From Paragonimus westermani (lineage: Eukaryota > Platyhelminthes > Trematoda > Plagiorchiida > Troglotrematidae): DNA of 64,000 nucleotides. The DNA is taken from contig QNGE01002361.1 in NCBI GenBank assembly GCA_008508345.1, positions 1 through 64,000 of the forward strand, written 5' to 3'. Each line of letters opens with the position of its first letter. Position 1 is the stretch's first letter. Below, piece by piece: positions 34,066 through 46,960 of this stretch. The notes beneath the pieces were generated by a model, which was given only the letters and a program-made list of their open reading frames with translations, ran no database searches and had not been told where the DNA came from. The position numbers and the translations under genes are program-made.

Positions 34066-37010
34066 ACGTAATTGCCCGGTGACGCTCACTCAATCAACAA
34101 TTAATACGTTCATCGCAAAACTGTAAGTAAACGATATTTTCTGAAAAAGTGAAATTTTAGGAAGAAAATGGTAACGTAGAAGGCTATCAGTAACTTTTTT
34201 GAAAATTAGAACAACAAACCGTAGATTTCGTAACGTGATTTTCAATCAACACAACGAAAAAGAGAATGACAGCTCTTCTCGAAGTATGTTATCTTGACAT
34301 TTGCGACTGACGACCACTCTAACTGTTATGTTATTGTTGTCCACATATAAAAGTCCTTGAACATAGTTCTACAACAAATGTTAAAACATTGTACAGCAAA
34401 CATCTGCCTTACCTGTTGTAGTTGATAGTCTGGCTTGTACTTGTAATACATCAATAATATGGGTCGATTGACCACAGAACTGATATATGTTGACTTTTGA
34501 ATAAGTAACTGGTTGTAATTCCAATGAAACCACCTCATTTAAAATTGACGTCTACGTGTGGTCGAGTGGTGATGCTATTCTTATGGTTCTACTGTATTGT
34601 GCGCGTAGTGCCGGATTTCGTCGGCAGCAATCAAACAGTTTCACAATTGTCAGCACCTTTACAACACATTCTAACATACAACCGACAGGTGCGGAAGGTG
34701 ACAGATCATTCGCAAGCCTGGAGGGAATAATCTTATACACCAGATATCTATCCTAATGTTGTATGATATATTGTCTGTGTTCACAAAATGATTATAGCTG
34801 ATGGGTGATAATAACTTGTTTTTTGGTTTTAGTGAACTTAAACCGACTTATAAACTATGGCCAAAATAACTCCAGCTAATCGGAATCTTGAGGCAGACAG
34901 TTCCAACGTACAATGGATCACAGACTGTACTGGATCATGATGCATAACCGAAACGGACCATCATGCGCTTTCAAAACTAGATTTCACATTGTGACTGGAC
35001 GAAATGATAACTGGTCTAAGCTGATTTCAACAACACAACGGATAGCATCTGCAACTGAAATAACGGCAATGAGGTGCAGATTCACCCAGCGGTCACACTC
35101 ACTAGGGGACAGGTCCTTCGTGTGAACGCACCGCAAGAGGTAGTGAATTAAGGAACATAAATTTGGCTGTTTAGCCGCGCGTTACCTAACCGTTTTTGAT
35201 TCATCACTCACTTACAAAACAGTTTGTTGACACACTTCTGTCCTACTGAGCACATGATACAACGTTTAAAACATACAGGTAATATACTACTCGTTCGGCA
35301 CGCACTGGACTCCTCTTAACTGGTTTTGACACTTATTATAAATTGGCTAGACCGCAATCGGATGATTTTTATTCTAAACAGCTTCACACGGGTAGACCAT
35401 CAGACCTCATCTGGTTTAGCTGTCGGGGTTAACAAAATTTGTAACCAATTTTAACCAAACGTGCCACTACAGCATACCAGTTGCTTTTTTCTTAATACAA
35501 AACCACACCCTTTTAATTCGTAGCCACAAAACGCAACACATGACTATTACGATATTTCATTAATATACACTGTTGGCCGATGAGATAAACTAACACTCGT
35601 TACTCTTAACTAGTGCGATTTATAAGCTCGGTGGTCTTAGCTAGGCGTAAAACGTCTGAAATCAACTTGTTTAAAAATAATCTCAAGATACCACCAATTA
35701 CACTGCCTAACCGGTTTCCGTTAGACGAACTACGTTCTCGTCGGCAACTGAACCACCACATTTGCTTTTCTTTTAAAGATAAAAACCTGACATATTTTTG
35801 CAATTGTATGGGTTCAGGATATCTGGCGTTGAACATCCGTTCCGATTCTTTATCCAGTTGAAACTCATTGATTTGTTCTTGGGTTGGAAGTTGTTACTTA
35901 GCCACGTTGTTAATAAGTGCCTTTGTTAGCCCGCAGAACCACAAACGTCAATGGAATAGAAATGGACTAATGGGGCCGGTATTTGGATGATTGTTAGCCA
36001 CTTACCTTAATACGCTAACCTTAAAACTTTCGAGTCAGAAAACTGCAAATAGCAACGATTGGGATCGACAACCACTATTAAAACCCCCTCTAACAACAGC
36101 GTTTTCTCACAGTAAGCATAAACCTGACAGCCCTCTTGAGGGCTAAAGTGTCCTCAAGATAAGCCAAACAAACACTAGACGAAATCAGACGATCAGCAGG
36201 ACAAATGGGCGGAAATAAACGTCGTTACCTGAATCGGTTTCACTTCATCACATGCGCTCAAGGTTAATGTGGTAATTTACATTGGCACGGACTATAAAGT
36301 GTGTACGATCTAAAAGACTGTATTTTCAATGCACTCGTAACATTGTGATAAAATATTTTGGTGGACAATAGCTGTACATAAACACGGTAAGCAAGTTGAA
36401 GAGGAAAAATGTAAACATTCTGATTGTCGCGATACGAAGATCTTGCTTTCTCCAGTGATTTTCGATGCGTACACATCTGAACAACCTGCAACAATTAGAT
36501 GGCAAAGTGGTTAAACATAACGATAAACACGAACAGCACTGCATGAATAGAATTGCCAGAACTTATGCCATTGGTCTGAATGGATATATGGGTGTAGGAA
36601 AGAATGTATGGTTCAGGTCAAGTTGCTGCTTTTTAACCGATTACAATGAAAAAGGATCGAAGAAAAAAGATAGTACTGTTTCTTAATTTGATCGACTTTA
36701 AACAAACAAATTGGCTAGGCAAAGTTTAGCTTTGAAATACGATTGCGGTTACCGTGAGAAAGGGATTACTTGTGCAAGGCATAAGCAAAGTGGTATTTTT
36801 CTACCTATTCTCAAGTCCGCACTAGTCTTGTATTTCAAACAAAGCCTTCTTAGCTGAACCTATTCCGACAATAATTTTTTGCATATGGCTGCCTGGTTCT
36901 TTGAATAATAGCTGAGTATCAAATATACCGAGATATGACACTCAATAGGTTGTGCTTTTTGTAAACTTCAGCCTTTTTTCATTTTCCCAGGTCATCAAGC
37001 AGCTTGTGTT
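34066..37010. other. Unassigned spacer
   Basis: No gene is recognised. Small overlapping open stretches on both strands at 34524-34756, 35606-35861 and 36264-36544 carry no known domain. Confidence 0.3.
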
Positions 37011-37020
37011 CTCCACTAAC

Positions 37021-37287
37021 GATAGAAGACATACATCGTGAGATGTTAACATTTCGTTTACTCTCTTCAGTCGCGAACGTAAAACATTAGAATATATAGA
37101 ACATGCGGTTAGCCCATTGGGCCCTACACTTGCAGATATGTTTTTAGGAGTGATTGAATTAAAACTATCTGATGTTATAGATGGTGCAATTTTTAAATTT
37201 CACCAATAGCGATAGAAGACATACATCGTGAGATGTTAACATTTCGTTTACTCTCTTCAGTCACGAACGTAAAACATTAGAATATAT
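37021..37287 (+). pseudogene. Penelope-like reverse transcriptase fragment with internal 190-bp duplication
   Basis: At 37105-37200 the plus strand encodes a VSPLGPTLADMFLGVIELKL block, matching the G/S-SPLGPxLADxFM signature of Penelope-like RT, followed by SDVIDGAIFKFH. After a stop and frameshift comes an EDI-like remnant of the catalytic YVDDI box, then DVNISFTLFSRERKTLEYI, the usual following strand. A segment of about 77 bp carrying this last part (37021-37097) is repeated at 37211-37287 with one mismatch, giving a 190-bp spacing. The second copy runs into the assembly gap. Stops show that it is not functional. Confidence 0.65.
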
Positions 37288-38272
37288 NNNNNNNNNNNNN
37301 NNNNNNNNNNNNNNNNNNNNNNNNNNNNNNNNNNNNNNNNNNNNNNNNNNNNNNNNNNNNNNNNNNNNNNNNNNNNNNNNNNNNNNNNNNNNNNNNNNNN
37401 NNNNNNNNNNNNNNNNNNNNNNNNNNNNNNNNNNNNNNNNNNNNNNNNNNNNNNNNNNNNNNNNNNNNNNNNNNNNNNNNNNNNNNNNNNNNNNNNNNNN
37501 NNNNNNNNNNNNNNNNNNNNNNNNNNNNNNNNNNNNNNNNNNNNNNNNNNNNNNNNNNNNNNNNNNNNNNNNNNNNNNNNNNNNNNNNNNNNNNNNNNNN
37601 NNNNNNNNNNNNNNNNNNNNNNNNNNNNNNNNNNNNNNNNNNNNNNNNNNNNNNNNNNNNNNNNNNNNNNNNNNNNNNNNNNNNNNNNNNNNNNNNNNNN
37701 NNNNNNNNNNNNNNNNNNNNNNNNNNNNNNNNNNNNNNNNNNNNNNNNNNNNNNNNNNNNNNNNNNNNNNNNNNNNNNNNNNNNNNNNNNNNNNNNNNNN
37801 NNNNNNNNNNNNNNNNNNNNNNNNNNNNNNNNNNNNNNNNNNNNNNNNNNNNNNNNNNNNNNNNNNNNNNNNNNNNNNNNNNNNNNNNNNNNNNNNNNNN
37901 NNNNNNNNNNNNNNNNNNNNNNNNNNNNNNNNNNNNNNNNNNNNNNNNNNNNNNNNNNNNNNNNNNNNNNNNNNNNNNNNNNNNNNNNNNNNNNNNNNNN
38001 NNNNNNNNNNNNNNNNNNNNNNNNNNNNNNNNNNNNNNNNNNNNNNNNNNNNNNNNNNNNNNNNNNNNNNNNNNNNNNNNNNNNNNNNNNNNNNNNNNNN
38101 NNNNNNNNNNNNNNNNNNNNNNNNNNNNNNNNNNNNNNNNNNNNNNNNNNNNNNNNNNNNNNNNNNNNNNNNNNNNNNNNNNNNNNNNNNNNNNNNNNNN
38201 NNNNNNNNNNNNNNNNNNNNNNNNNNNNNNNNNNNNNNNNNNNNNNNNNNNNNNNNNNNNNNNNNNNNNNNN
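37288..38272. other. Assembly gap (985 N)
   Basis: This is a run of unknown bases. Penelope-like sequence on the left and hammerhead-bearing palindrome on the right suggest that the missing part belongs to a Penelope-like element. Confidence 0.98.
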
Positions 38273-38375
38273 CACCAAATGTAGTACGAATGAAGTTGAA
38301 TAGTTTGGGCGTCGTGTTTAACATGTTATTGATATACAGATTGGGAATAACACAACGTTTCGAGCAAGTTGTAAT

Positions 38376-38416
38376 ACTCAACGTTTCAACCACCTCGGGT
38401 GGCCTTCCTCAGGAGT
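38376..38416 (-). ncRNA. Minimal hammerhead-like motif, left palindrome arm
   Basis: This is the exact mirror image of the motif at 38435-38475, because the two lie in a perfect palindrome. The same core and the same weakness (an extra A in stem II) apply. Confidence 0.5.
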
Positions 38417-38434
38417 GTTGTAATCGATTACAAC

Positions 38435-38475
38435 ACTCCTGAGGAAGGCCACCCGAGGTGGTTGAAACGTTGAGT
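38435..38475 (+). ncRNA. Minimal hammerhead-like motif, right palindrome arm
   Basis: The order is ACTC (38435-38438), CTGAGGA core (38439-38445, with the variable position 7 as G), and stem II GGCCAC/GTGGTT with two G-U pairs and one extra A. Then come GAAA (38464-38467), CG, U16.1 at 38470, H17 = U at 38471, and GAGT (38472-38475) pairing with ACTC. It matches the minimal Penelope-type form. The extra A at the base of stem II may reduce activity. Confidence 0.5.
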
Positions 38476-38530
38476 ATTACAACTTGCTCGAAACGTTGTG
38501 TTATTCCCAATCTGTATATCACTAACATCT

Positions 38531-41500
38531 CAGAATTAATCTAATCCCCCTGTTGTAAGCAGTCCTATTGCCTGAAGTGGAATTGCACATACTGGGGTGT
38601 CATCGTGTCTGTAACGAACAAGGTGTGTACTACAGTCATGTCTTGGCCAGCATAAATAAAAATCAAGTCTAACACAACTTATCACACGAAGTGGGACTGC
38701 ATCAAGAGTGTGTGCACTGAGGATCACGGAGATGAGCGCTTATGACGTATCGTATGAAATCAACTGTTGCCGCGTGTTGTATAGCCTCCTAGGAAAATTT
38801 TATAATCCGTAGTACGTAGCCGTGACTAGACTACGGAAAGTCCCATTTGTCCTTCAGCTGGGAGAAGAGGAGGTGTGGTGTGAACGACAAATCAAACCCC
38901 GTGGTAGACCATCGTGACCACATGGCCTCGAATCTCAGACTGTTCGGCGTAGCAGTGACAGCCTAAAGCTTGTCACAATTCTTCCAGGGGGTTTCACGTA
39001 AAATTTGATACAGTGCACCGAGAGGAGCATGGGTTCCTTGTCCATATGTGTAAATGAGAGATGCCAACAGCGTGTGATGCAAGAGTGTGATTGTGGCGAT
39101 TGTTGTACCCCCTTGGCCGATGTACACACAGACACACATGTTTGTTTATTTGCGCCCACACCACACGTATACGGTACACTTGTCAGGACAACAAACCGCC
39201 GCAGGTGTGTGTCTGGTCGAACGAATGTATCAAACCGATTACACCGGACCTGGTCACCTGTTCAAACGTGTTTAAGATTCCCGTGGAATTGATCGCCGTT
39301 ACTGCGCTAATTGAGGAAAAACGTCAAACGGAGGTCAAACATGACATCGGTAGCCTAGGGGTTTCGGTTCCCAGTCGAACAAGGTTTCGACTCTTTGCTG
39401 ATGTAGTTCGGGCTGGGTCGATTAAATTTGATGCGATCCGAGAATGAACGGACTAATGCGCTGGTGTAATTTGAGACCATTGTCACACTAGCTTTGTCGT
39501 CGAGGTCAAACGATCGATGGTTAGGTACTCTGACCATCATTAGCCGTAACATCAACAACACAGAATGCACGCCACGAGGATGACCATCACGCACATGAGA
39601 TTTATTAATCAATTTCACTGGCAGGTGTTGCAAGGAACCAGATAAACAACCTGTGTGGTAAACCTTTGTCTGGTAAGCTAAATTTATTGCTCGACGATGA
39701 TCACTTTTAAGGTGTAACGTCGATCTAACGGTTGAACAGACCAGTAATTTTGTTCAAGTCTTATCCCAACTAGCAGTGACATTGCCAAAGCACTGCTTCA
39801 CTTATTGAAGCGTCCGAATCGCCGCTTTTTATTGGGGGTGGGGGTGGAAAGTACAACCTCCACAGTAGTTGCAATCTCAACATAAGTAACGCAAGTTTGT
39901 AGCAGAAGGGAAGTATTCGCCCTAGTTATATATCATTTGCTAATTGTCTGAAAGATTTCTCTACGGTTTCAGCTGACATTTATATGAAATTAGGATGGAC
40001 GTGACATTTTTGAGCTTGTTTTAATTCAGCAAATGCTACGCGGTATCACATTCTTGTACGAAGTATAAAATTTCTCTACCGATTACCTGAATGTGAGTAT
40101 TTTGTTTACACAGAGCGTGCTGACTGAGCAGAAATTTCTCGGGAGGTTACTTTACGAAAACTTGTACACTCGTTGTGCTATCGCTTGTAGTTCAAAGCTA
40201 ATGTACCGTAACCCTCCAGCTGAGAATGTCCGCACGCACTGTTCAGCTTCGTAGGCAATGGCCGGCATCATTTCTTCCATCACTTAGACTTAGCCCGTAA
40301 ATTACTTAGATGATACTGAATGTCACAAAGTGACATGCGGGTGAAGCTGAGTGTCTCAGATATTTCGGACATTGTGTAATCTGATCCGCATTTTTCAAAG
40401 CTCATGCAACTTCACACATTGTTCCCCAGTCAGCTCCGATTTCCCACTGATCAAAGTTATCAAACCTTTATATATATGGGTAAATATTGCGTAATTTTGT
40501 TTGATGTAAGTTAAGCGCCACCCACAAGTGAGTCCTCCAGCTTACACATTCTCAGACTTGCCATCCCTGTTCTACACAAACCCTAAGCATTTGCCTAGCT
40601 GTGGTGATAGCTCTGTTTTGTCCTGTCAATGTTGGCATAATCTTTTACACAATTTCACTCATCTATTCTACCCAGATCTTCTGACTCCACAGTGATCAGG
40701 TTCAGTTATAAACCTGTATGTATTTTGTTTCCGTACCATTGCCTTATTTAATATAAACTGCTCATCATTCTCTGTAAATAAATGCCAGATCAATATTTTG
40801 TTGTTCGCTATCTTTCGTTTTACTTACTTCGGTTGGGTTGATGAAGGCTGCACAAAATTCCGTTGGAATGCAATTGCACTTTGACCATTAGTGCAAGTAA
40901 CACCTTGTTGTTTGTATAACAGATACATTAGGATTCAGTCACACAGTGTGAATATGCGAAGATCAGTGTAGTTTGTTTTCAAGTGCATAGAACGATATGG
41001 ATCCGAAACGGGATTAAAAAACAGGGAAATAACATACAAAGCGTAAAGTGTGAGTCACAACTTAGAAGTTGTGTGATAAACGTAGAAATAGCCTGATAAA
41101 ATGAACCTGTGGTTAAATCCGGCCGTTCTCCACATAAAGTGACAATCAAGTTAAACCAGTGGATATTTGTACAGTTGATGTGCATATATGTGTGTATTGA
41201 ATAATCATGTCCTGAGTTGACTTTATTATACAGTACTGGCAAAATTTAGTGGGGAATTAACACAATTTTATCAGGCTGAGATCAACCTGTGAATCAAATC
41301 CTTCATAATGTATCTCACTCGCTGAATCTGAACATGCCCCTAATGAACATCAGACTTATCCAATAGATGGTTATCCAATCCGCTTTACTGCCGTACATCA
41401 ACGCCTGCAACCTCTTGCATCGCACGCGCTACTTGCGTTTTCTACGATCAAACCAAAATACCCTTCGAGCTGTTCTCCGTGATTGATTGTGCTTCTCTTA

Positions 41501-42430
41501 TGCCGTAGGCAGATAGCCTCACCCAATGTATTAATTCTATTTTCGAGACCGTCTATCTGATACAGGCGAACATTCATCTTTTTGGCAGAGAGTAATACCT
41601 TGACCTTACTGGTATAAACTAGAGTACAATAGGCTCACTCTGTACACCTGCATTCCATACCACATGATGACGTTAAGAATCTTGAGAGTGTGACCATTCT
41701 GTATGCCTGTACGACAAATCTGGGTGACGCGTTACTGTATCACATGTGTATTACCTACGGAACCGTAAACCCACAATGACTTAATAATTTCAGACAAAGC
41801 TCTGAGGATACTTAGATTCTAAATCACACATCAACAGCTTACAATCTCACGGGCCCAATAAAAAAAGACAGCAATTTTCTACTGTGTTTACATTTTATGC
41901 GGCCAATTCTTCTTGGAACTCAAATACGTGTATAGAAAGTTACGAACCTAAGTGATTGGAGCTCACATAGTTGACACTATGACCCTGCGTTTAGCCTGAT
42001 GTTAGACAGCACCAGTATGACAAACAGTGTCCTGCAGTGTAAAAAAATTGTTTCACTTGTGACTACGAACTGAATGCCAGCTGGGTAGAATAAACATTAT
42101 TAAGTTTTGTTCTCCTATCACTCAGTTTGACTGCTAGTCACAGACTAGTGTATTCCCGATCGAGAGACATCGTCCCCTAGTTTGTGAGTGAATGGGAAGA
42201 GTATGGGAAAGTGAAAAAGACTGGGCGTTTCCAGGTTCTAAAAATAGATATCCGTAATAGTATCAAGTGTCATTCAGCCTGATTTTAACAGGCTAATATA
42301 GCTGCACTACGGTCGGCCATACAGGATTTTTATTGATTCGTATTTATTGATCAAATGATTGACTGTCACTGCTACAGTTTTCGTGTTCACATTATGTCAA
42401 GCAAGAGCGTCGATGAGTTGTGTCTAGGAA
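38531..42430. other. Unassigned spacer
   Basis: No gene is recognised. At 39005-39633 both strands are open in several frames (up to 118 codons on plus, 92 on minus), but no motif can be named. A G-rich run (GGGGGTGGGGGTGG) lies near 39834-39847. Confidence 0.3.
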
Positions 42431-42440
42431 AATGAGGGCC

Positions 42441-42899
42441 TCAGATTTGTGGTTGTAAAGATAAGGAAGGAATAATTTGAAAAGTCTGCGACCTGCTATT
42501 ACAGATGAATACAACCGGCCCTTCATTCGTTGACATGCCATCGGAACCCCATCCAGTAATGGTTACCACCCCAGGCTCTAAATAAGTCATGGAGTTTCCA
42601 GTGCTAGCCCAAAACAGCTTGAATGTGATTAGTTTGTTTGCAATGAGATCTCTAGGCAGGGCCAAACAATTATAGTACATTTTCTCACTCGATTTTTTCA
42701 ACACACTTATAAGAAATGCATAATGCCCACGATTCTCGGTGAAAAGTTGGGAACTCTGTTTGTCATCAAGAGCCCAGAAATGTTCATAGTGAATAAACAG
42801 ATGGTTGGAAGGAAAATATACCTTCAAATCTCCTAAATGTAACAAGTTGTCACAAACTGACACACTTTCTAACCAAATGCTGACACTGTGTGCGCGCAT
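42441..42899 (-). CDS. Unrecognised 152-codon ORF
   Basis: This is one of the longer non-element open frames, starting MRAHSVSIWLESVSVCDN and ending with a stop at 42441. It has no visible signal peptide, repeat or known motif. A TYLEPGVVTITGWGSDG stretch and several aromatic residues suggest a globular piece. It lies downstream of the DM-domain gene on the same strand, beyond that gene's stop codon, so it is not part of the predicted coding chain. It may be an exon of another gene or chance. Confidence 0.2.
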   Translation of the reverse strand: MRAHSVSIWLESVSVCDNLLHLGDLKVYFPSNHLFIHYEHFWALDDKQSSQLFTENRGHYAFLISVLKKSSEKMYYNCLALPRDLIANKLITFKLFWASTGNSMTYLEPGVVTITGWGSDGMSTNEGPVVFICNSRSQTFQIIPSLSLQPQI

Positions 42900-43982
42900 A
42901 AGGCATATGCTACCGTTGAGTCCACAGATCCTACATCAGCCTGGGCTGGATGTGTAGAGTTTCATTTTAAGATGGCTGATAGAGGATGGGTCTGTTGTGT
43001 GCGGTGGATAGAGAGGCAGGTAGGCCAGTAGTAGCAGCAACAACAGCGCAACAGAAGACAACTACAGAATTTTCGAAAAATCCAGCGGTTACGTTTTGCA
43101 AATGAGACACGTGCCGCCCGATTTGTTTCCCCCACATAAGCGGACATGTTTTGCCACGCTGAACAAATGGAATGGAAAGGACACAATTTTGGACCGAAGT
43201 GTTTATGCAACTAGAACTGTATCGGAACCGTAGACAACAGGTAAGCACATGTTTGGAAAGCATGTAAACACGCGCCGAACATAGGAATTTAATAAAATAA
43301 CGCATTCAAAATGTCTTTGGATGATGAATTGAGAGGGGATCTGAGATTAGATTGACGTAAATTTATCACATCATCTGACAGTGAACACAGCTAAGAGGCA
43401 TACTAAGAAGCTGGTTTCTACAGAGCACAAATCACGTGCAACGATAAAGTTAAGTCGGCCAAAATTTTAATTAAACCGAATGCGCTTTCACGTAGTTATG
43501 TTTACTGTCTGGTTATGTGAAATAAATGCGAGTGATGCATTGCTTCATTGGCTGATCAGTACACAGAAGAAGACCAGGATACATTCAGATGATCTCGTTT
43601 GATTGCAGGTCTCATTACCTTCGATGTATACTCACGGCACCGGACACGCATGCAAAATACTCAGGTTCCAGTTTCTTAAACAGTGAACACGCCATCGCCA
43701 GGTTCCATAGTGTGCGCTACTGAAATGAATCGGAGTTGCAGTGACCACGTATGTTGAGTTAGTGAAGATCTAACTAAACAATTGACTTGTTTTGAGGCAG
43801 CTTCTGAGTCATGTGACACGTACTACATAGATGCGTCCGTGTATGGCTAGTATAGGCAGTAAAAATAATCGCTTAAAACATGTAAAAATGCAACGGTTGT
43901 ACTATCATTTTTCAAGGAGCCTAGAAGAATTTTGCATACTCATTTGTCATACAGACAGATCATAACGAGTTTACTCACTGCA
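42900..43982. other. Downstream region of the DM-domain gene
   Basis: No gene is recognised. This is where the 3' UTR of the DM-domain gene would lie. Open stretches on the minus strand at 42962-43305 are cysteine-rich by chance composition and have no motif. Confidence 0.3.
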
Positions 43983-46600
43983 TCATCCTGGTGGTGTACT
44001 GATCCATGATGCATGAGTCCCACCGGTAGTGGATGCCAGTGTGGAAGCGAGTACCTGAGTAGCCGTTGTGTTTTCTGTTGTTCCTTGGAACGTAACGGTA
44101 GGGCTGGAGTCGGCCCATTTCGGTTCAGCAGGATAGGCTGGTTTCACGGACGTGCAGCAGTGTTTAAACTCAGACCGTCTCCTAGTGTTCACAGTGTGCA
44201 CAATGTCGATTGAATCCTCAAGATCCATGGTGTTTGTAATATTCCCCGACCTTGAACATGGTGGGAGGAGTTCTTGATAAGGTGGCTCACTTTGTGTGAA
44301 CTGCAGCTGGCCATTCAACTGTGACCCATCAGGCTCTGATGTCCCTGGCTGTGGACATGTAGACATCGGTGAAGTCTTGTCAACAGCAAATGCGGTACAT
44401 ACGACACTTTGACGTTGTTCTTCAGGTTTGTAAATTGTTGGTTCATTCGTCGACAAGACCAGTGGATTTATAACCGACGACCATCCAGACTGAGTCATTT
44501 GCGTTGTAAACGTAGGATTCGTATCATGCCACTCCTGATCAGTGTTGTTTTCTGGTGTGTTAAATCGTACCCTGGGTCCGAACGGGTTAGGTGTGAAACA
44601 CGATTGTATACTATCCCGTTCGTGTAACTCCAGTGGATCAGTGAGGTGTTGCCTAAATTCTGTTGCGTTAGCGAATGAGGGTCCAGAAGAAGAGGTAGAA
44701 ATTTCATTCAAATCCCGTGAACTACAGTTAGATGACACACGATCTTCAATGAGCCTTCGTTCTGTTTCATCAGTATGCACCACAGTGGCATCTTCCTGTT
44801 TGCAGTGTGAAGGCGCGTTTTTTCTACTATCCACCTGAACCGCCTGAGTTCCTCCCAGATGAGCATAGGGTTGTGTAACAGCCTGCCTGAATGTAGGTTG
44901 AAGGTACCTGTCGTTGATAACCTCCGAGGCGTTCCTCACGCGAACGGTATCCAAACTATGTCTGTTGTCACCTGATCTCGGAAACTGTGATACAAATTCA
45001 GATTGACGGCTAAATTCGTCCAGTGGTCTAACGTCTAGGGGTCGTTGTTCTTGTTGTTGATGTTGCTGATGCTGGGCCACCTCACGATGGAGTGCAACTG
45101 CAGCAGCCGCAGCGGCCGCAAACGCAGCTGCTCTAGTCTGATAATCTGTAGTCTCTAGAACATAACCCGCTGCTTCGTTCGCCAATTCCCGACTAGGGTG
45201 AGTACACAGATGATTCGGTTCGATAGTTTTGTGAGGTCCACCGTCAAAATACTCATCCGACGAGGATCGAGTAACATTTTCCAAAGTCGACTGGGCTGCT
45301 CCTAATCTCACCCAATTTTCGTGCGCCATATTTATATCGTTCAGACCGTTCGTGATGTCGTTGCTTTTACTGGTGTTCGTAACGTGAGCAGAACAACCTG
45401 AAATGTCTTTCCCACTCGGGATAAATTCGAAACCGTTGTAAGCTGAAGGCTCCCCAAATATCTGAGCCGAAATGGAGCAGTATGTAGCTCTGGGTTGTGC
45501 GGCTTGCACAGGGGCTGTTGCATTCTCGATTAGACTTCGAAACATCGTTTCATGTGAGGATGCTTTAGTTACAAGCGCTGGTGTGGAACTCCCATACAAT
45601 TCACTGTAAACCGGTGAAGTGGACCACAAGTTTACAGCTACCTCTGGGGCAAATCGCGATATTGGCCTAGAATGAAAACATGCCGAATTGTCCAACTGTA
45701 AAGAGGATTTCTGTACACCCTCATTATGGTTACTGAATCCATGTGTTGAAATACGGTGATTGCGGGCGTCGTTGCCAACTGTACCGGGTTGTGTATCGCA
45801 AAGTCTCGGCTCACAACCCGCATAGGAATAACAGTTTCCTTGCAGTTTAGTGTCTAGAAAAAGCTGGGTGGGGAAATCCGAGGCATGTGCCAAGTTGAAA
45901 TGTACAGGGTTAACACTGTGCGAAAAGGTATCAAGAGTTGGACGGGTGATCCCATCTTCTATGCAGTCCAGAAAGGCTCCAGCAACGCCCTTAGCCAAGT
46001 TGAAGGCACTTTTCTTATGAATCGGCGGCGACGGAGAAAGTTGCTTTTCGAGTGTACGAACACCAGCTGTCGAGTCATCTGTATGTTCAGGATTTCTCGA
46101 GTTCAAATGATCGAGATAGCATGATGGTTCAGTAGTGGCCGTGTAAACTGCAGAGGTTGTACCGACCATATTCAGGGCCATTGCACTGTCTAAGTAATTG
46201 TGATGAGCATACACATTCGTAAAGTTGGGTGCTCTCGTTGGCAATGGATATGATAGTAGTGGCTGTAAAAACATCGAATCGGTAGACTCCGGTTGAGTAG
46301 TCATGGTATTTAAGCCAAGTGCAAGAGGGAATTTGTTGTTCGTGTATGCCTCTGTGAGTTTTGTCAGATAAGGATACGGGAACAATGACTGTGGTTGCCT
46401 GAGTCCCATTGCAGGAAAAGATGCAGAAGCGTTGAATTTTGGAAGATACGAATTCGAACCGAATCCCAGTGATCTTGAAGCCGGACTCTCTTTCTGATGA
46501 GACAGTCCTTTGAGCAACGGATCCTCGCGGCCGACTGTTTTATTTGATGAACGTTCACGTTTTTCCGTTCGTTGTTCCGTGAACTCTTGGACGACCTCTC
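43983..46600 (-). CDS. DM-domain transcription factor, predicted C-terminal exon
   Basis: This is an open frame of about 871 codons from a splice acceptor (TTTTCGCACTCAG at 46613-46601) to TGA at 43983-43985. The acceptor is phase 1, matching the phase-1 donor of the DM-domain exon upstream at 48356/48355. The joined chain would be about 1185 residues. The exon begins with a charged stretch (EVVQEFTEQRTEKRERSS), then low-complexity Ser/Thr/Asn/Pro sequence typical of activation or linker regions. A poly-Ala run is followed by a His/Gln run at about 45050-45135. No second DNA-binding domain is visible. An upstream TTG at 46517 is not a plausible start. The link to the DM exon is inferred from splice signals, phase and strand. 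Confidence 0.65.
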
Positions 46601-46724
46601 CTGAGTGCGAAAACGAGTGTAGAGTAAGTTGTCAGCATAATAGAGATTATCTTCAAGAAGATACTTCGGAAGGGGCTTGAACAACAGTAAGCACTAAGTT
46701 AACCCGTATTCATATTTCATTACA

Positions 46725-46930
46725 TCTTATACATTCAGATAGACACTTCGACCTATCTCATTTGAAAAGAAAAATTAAGTACGAGTTTCGCTGTTGTCAG
46801 GGCTTGTTAACTGTGCATATCCTCCACATGGCCGGGATTAGGATCGTGGCTGCGTTCTCAAGAGGTAACTGTGTTGACCACTGTGCCAATGGCCTGGCAT
46901 TAGACACAACTACTTAACCACACCTGTCTG
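46725..46930 (-). repeat. Ribozyme repeat, degenerate copy
   Basis: Recognisable parts in minus orientation are the tail (CATTCAGATAGAC in the plus reading), a broken hammerhead near 46775-46815, a box B-like GGCCGGGATTAGGATC region and box A-like TGACCACTGTGCCAATGG. The ribozyme core is lost. Confidence 0.6.
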
Positions 46931-46960
46931 TGAGTAATGCTCAGCAGACAGAAGAAACAT

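Larger units (their letters stand above)
38330..38521. repeat. Perfect 192-bp palindrome
   Basis: The left arm (38330-38425) and right arm (38426-38521) are exact reverse complements over 96 bp with no spacer; the centre is TAATCGATTA at 38421-38430. Each arm carries one hammerhead-like motif. It lies 57 bp from the assembly gap. It could be an inverted pair of Penelope terminal repeats or an assembly fold-back artefact. Confidence 0.95.

Noticed and set aside
37257..38393. Long minus-strand open frames across the gap
   Set aside because: They consist almost entirely of unknown bases (N), so the openness is meaningless.
43983..43985. Continuation of the DM gene through a GTGAGT donor just after the stop
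   Set aside because: The TGA stop precedes the donor-like site, so coding cannot continue through it in this frame.
44013..46124. Plus-strand ORFs antisense to the large DM-gene exon
   Set aside because: They are shadows of the 871-codon minus-strand frame with no motifs of their own.
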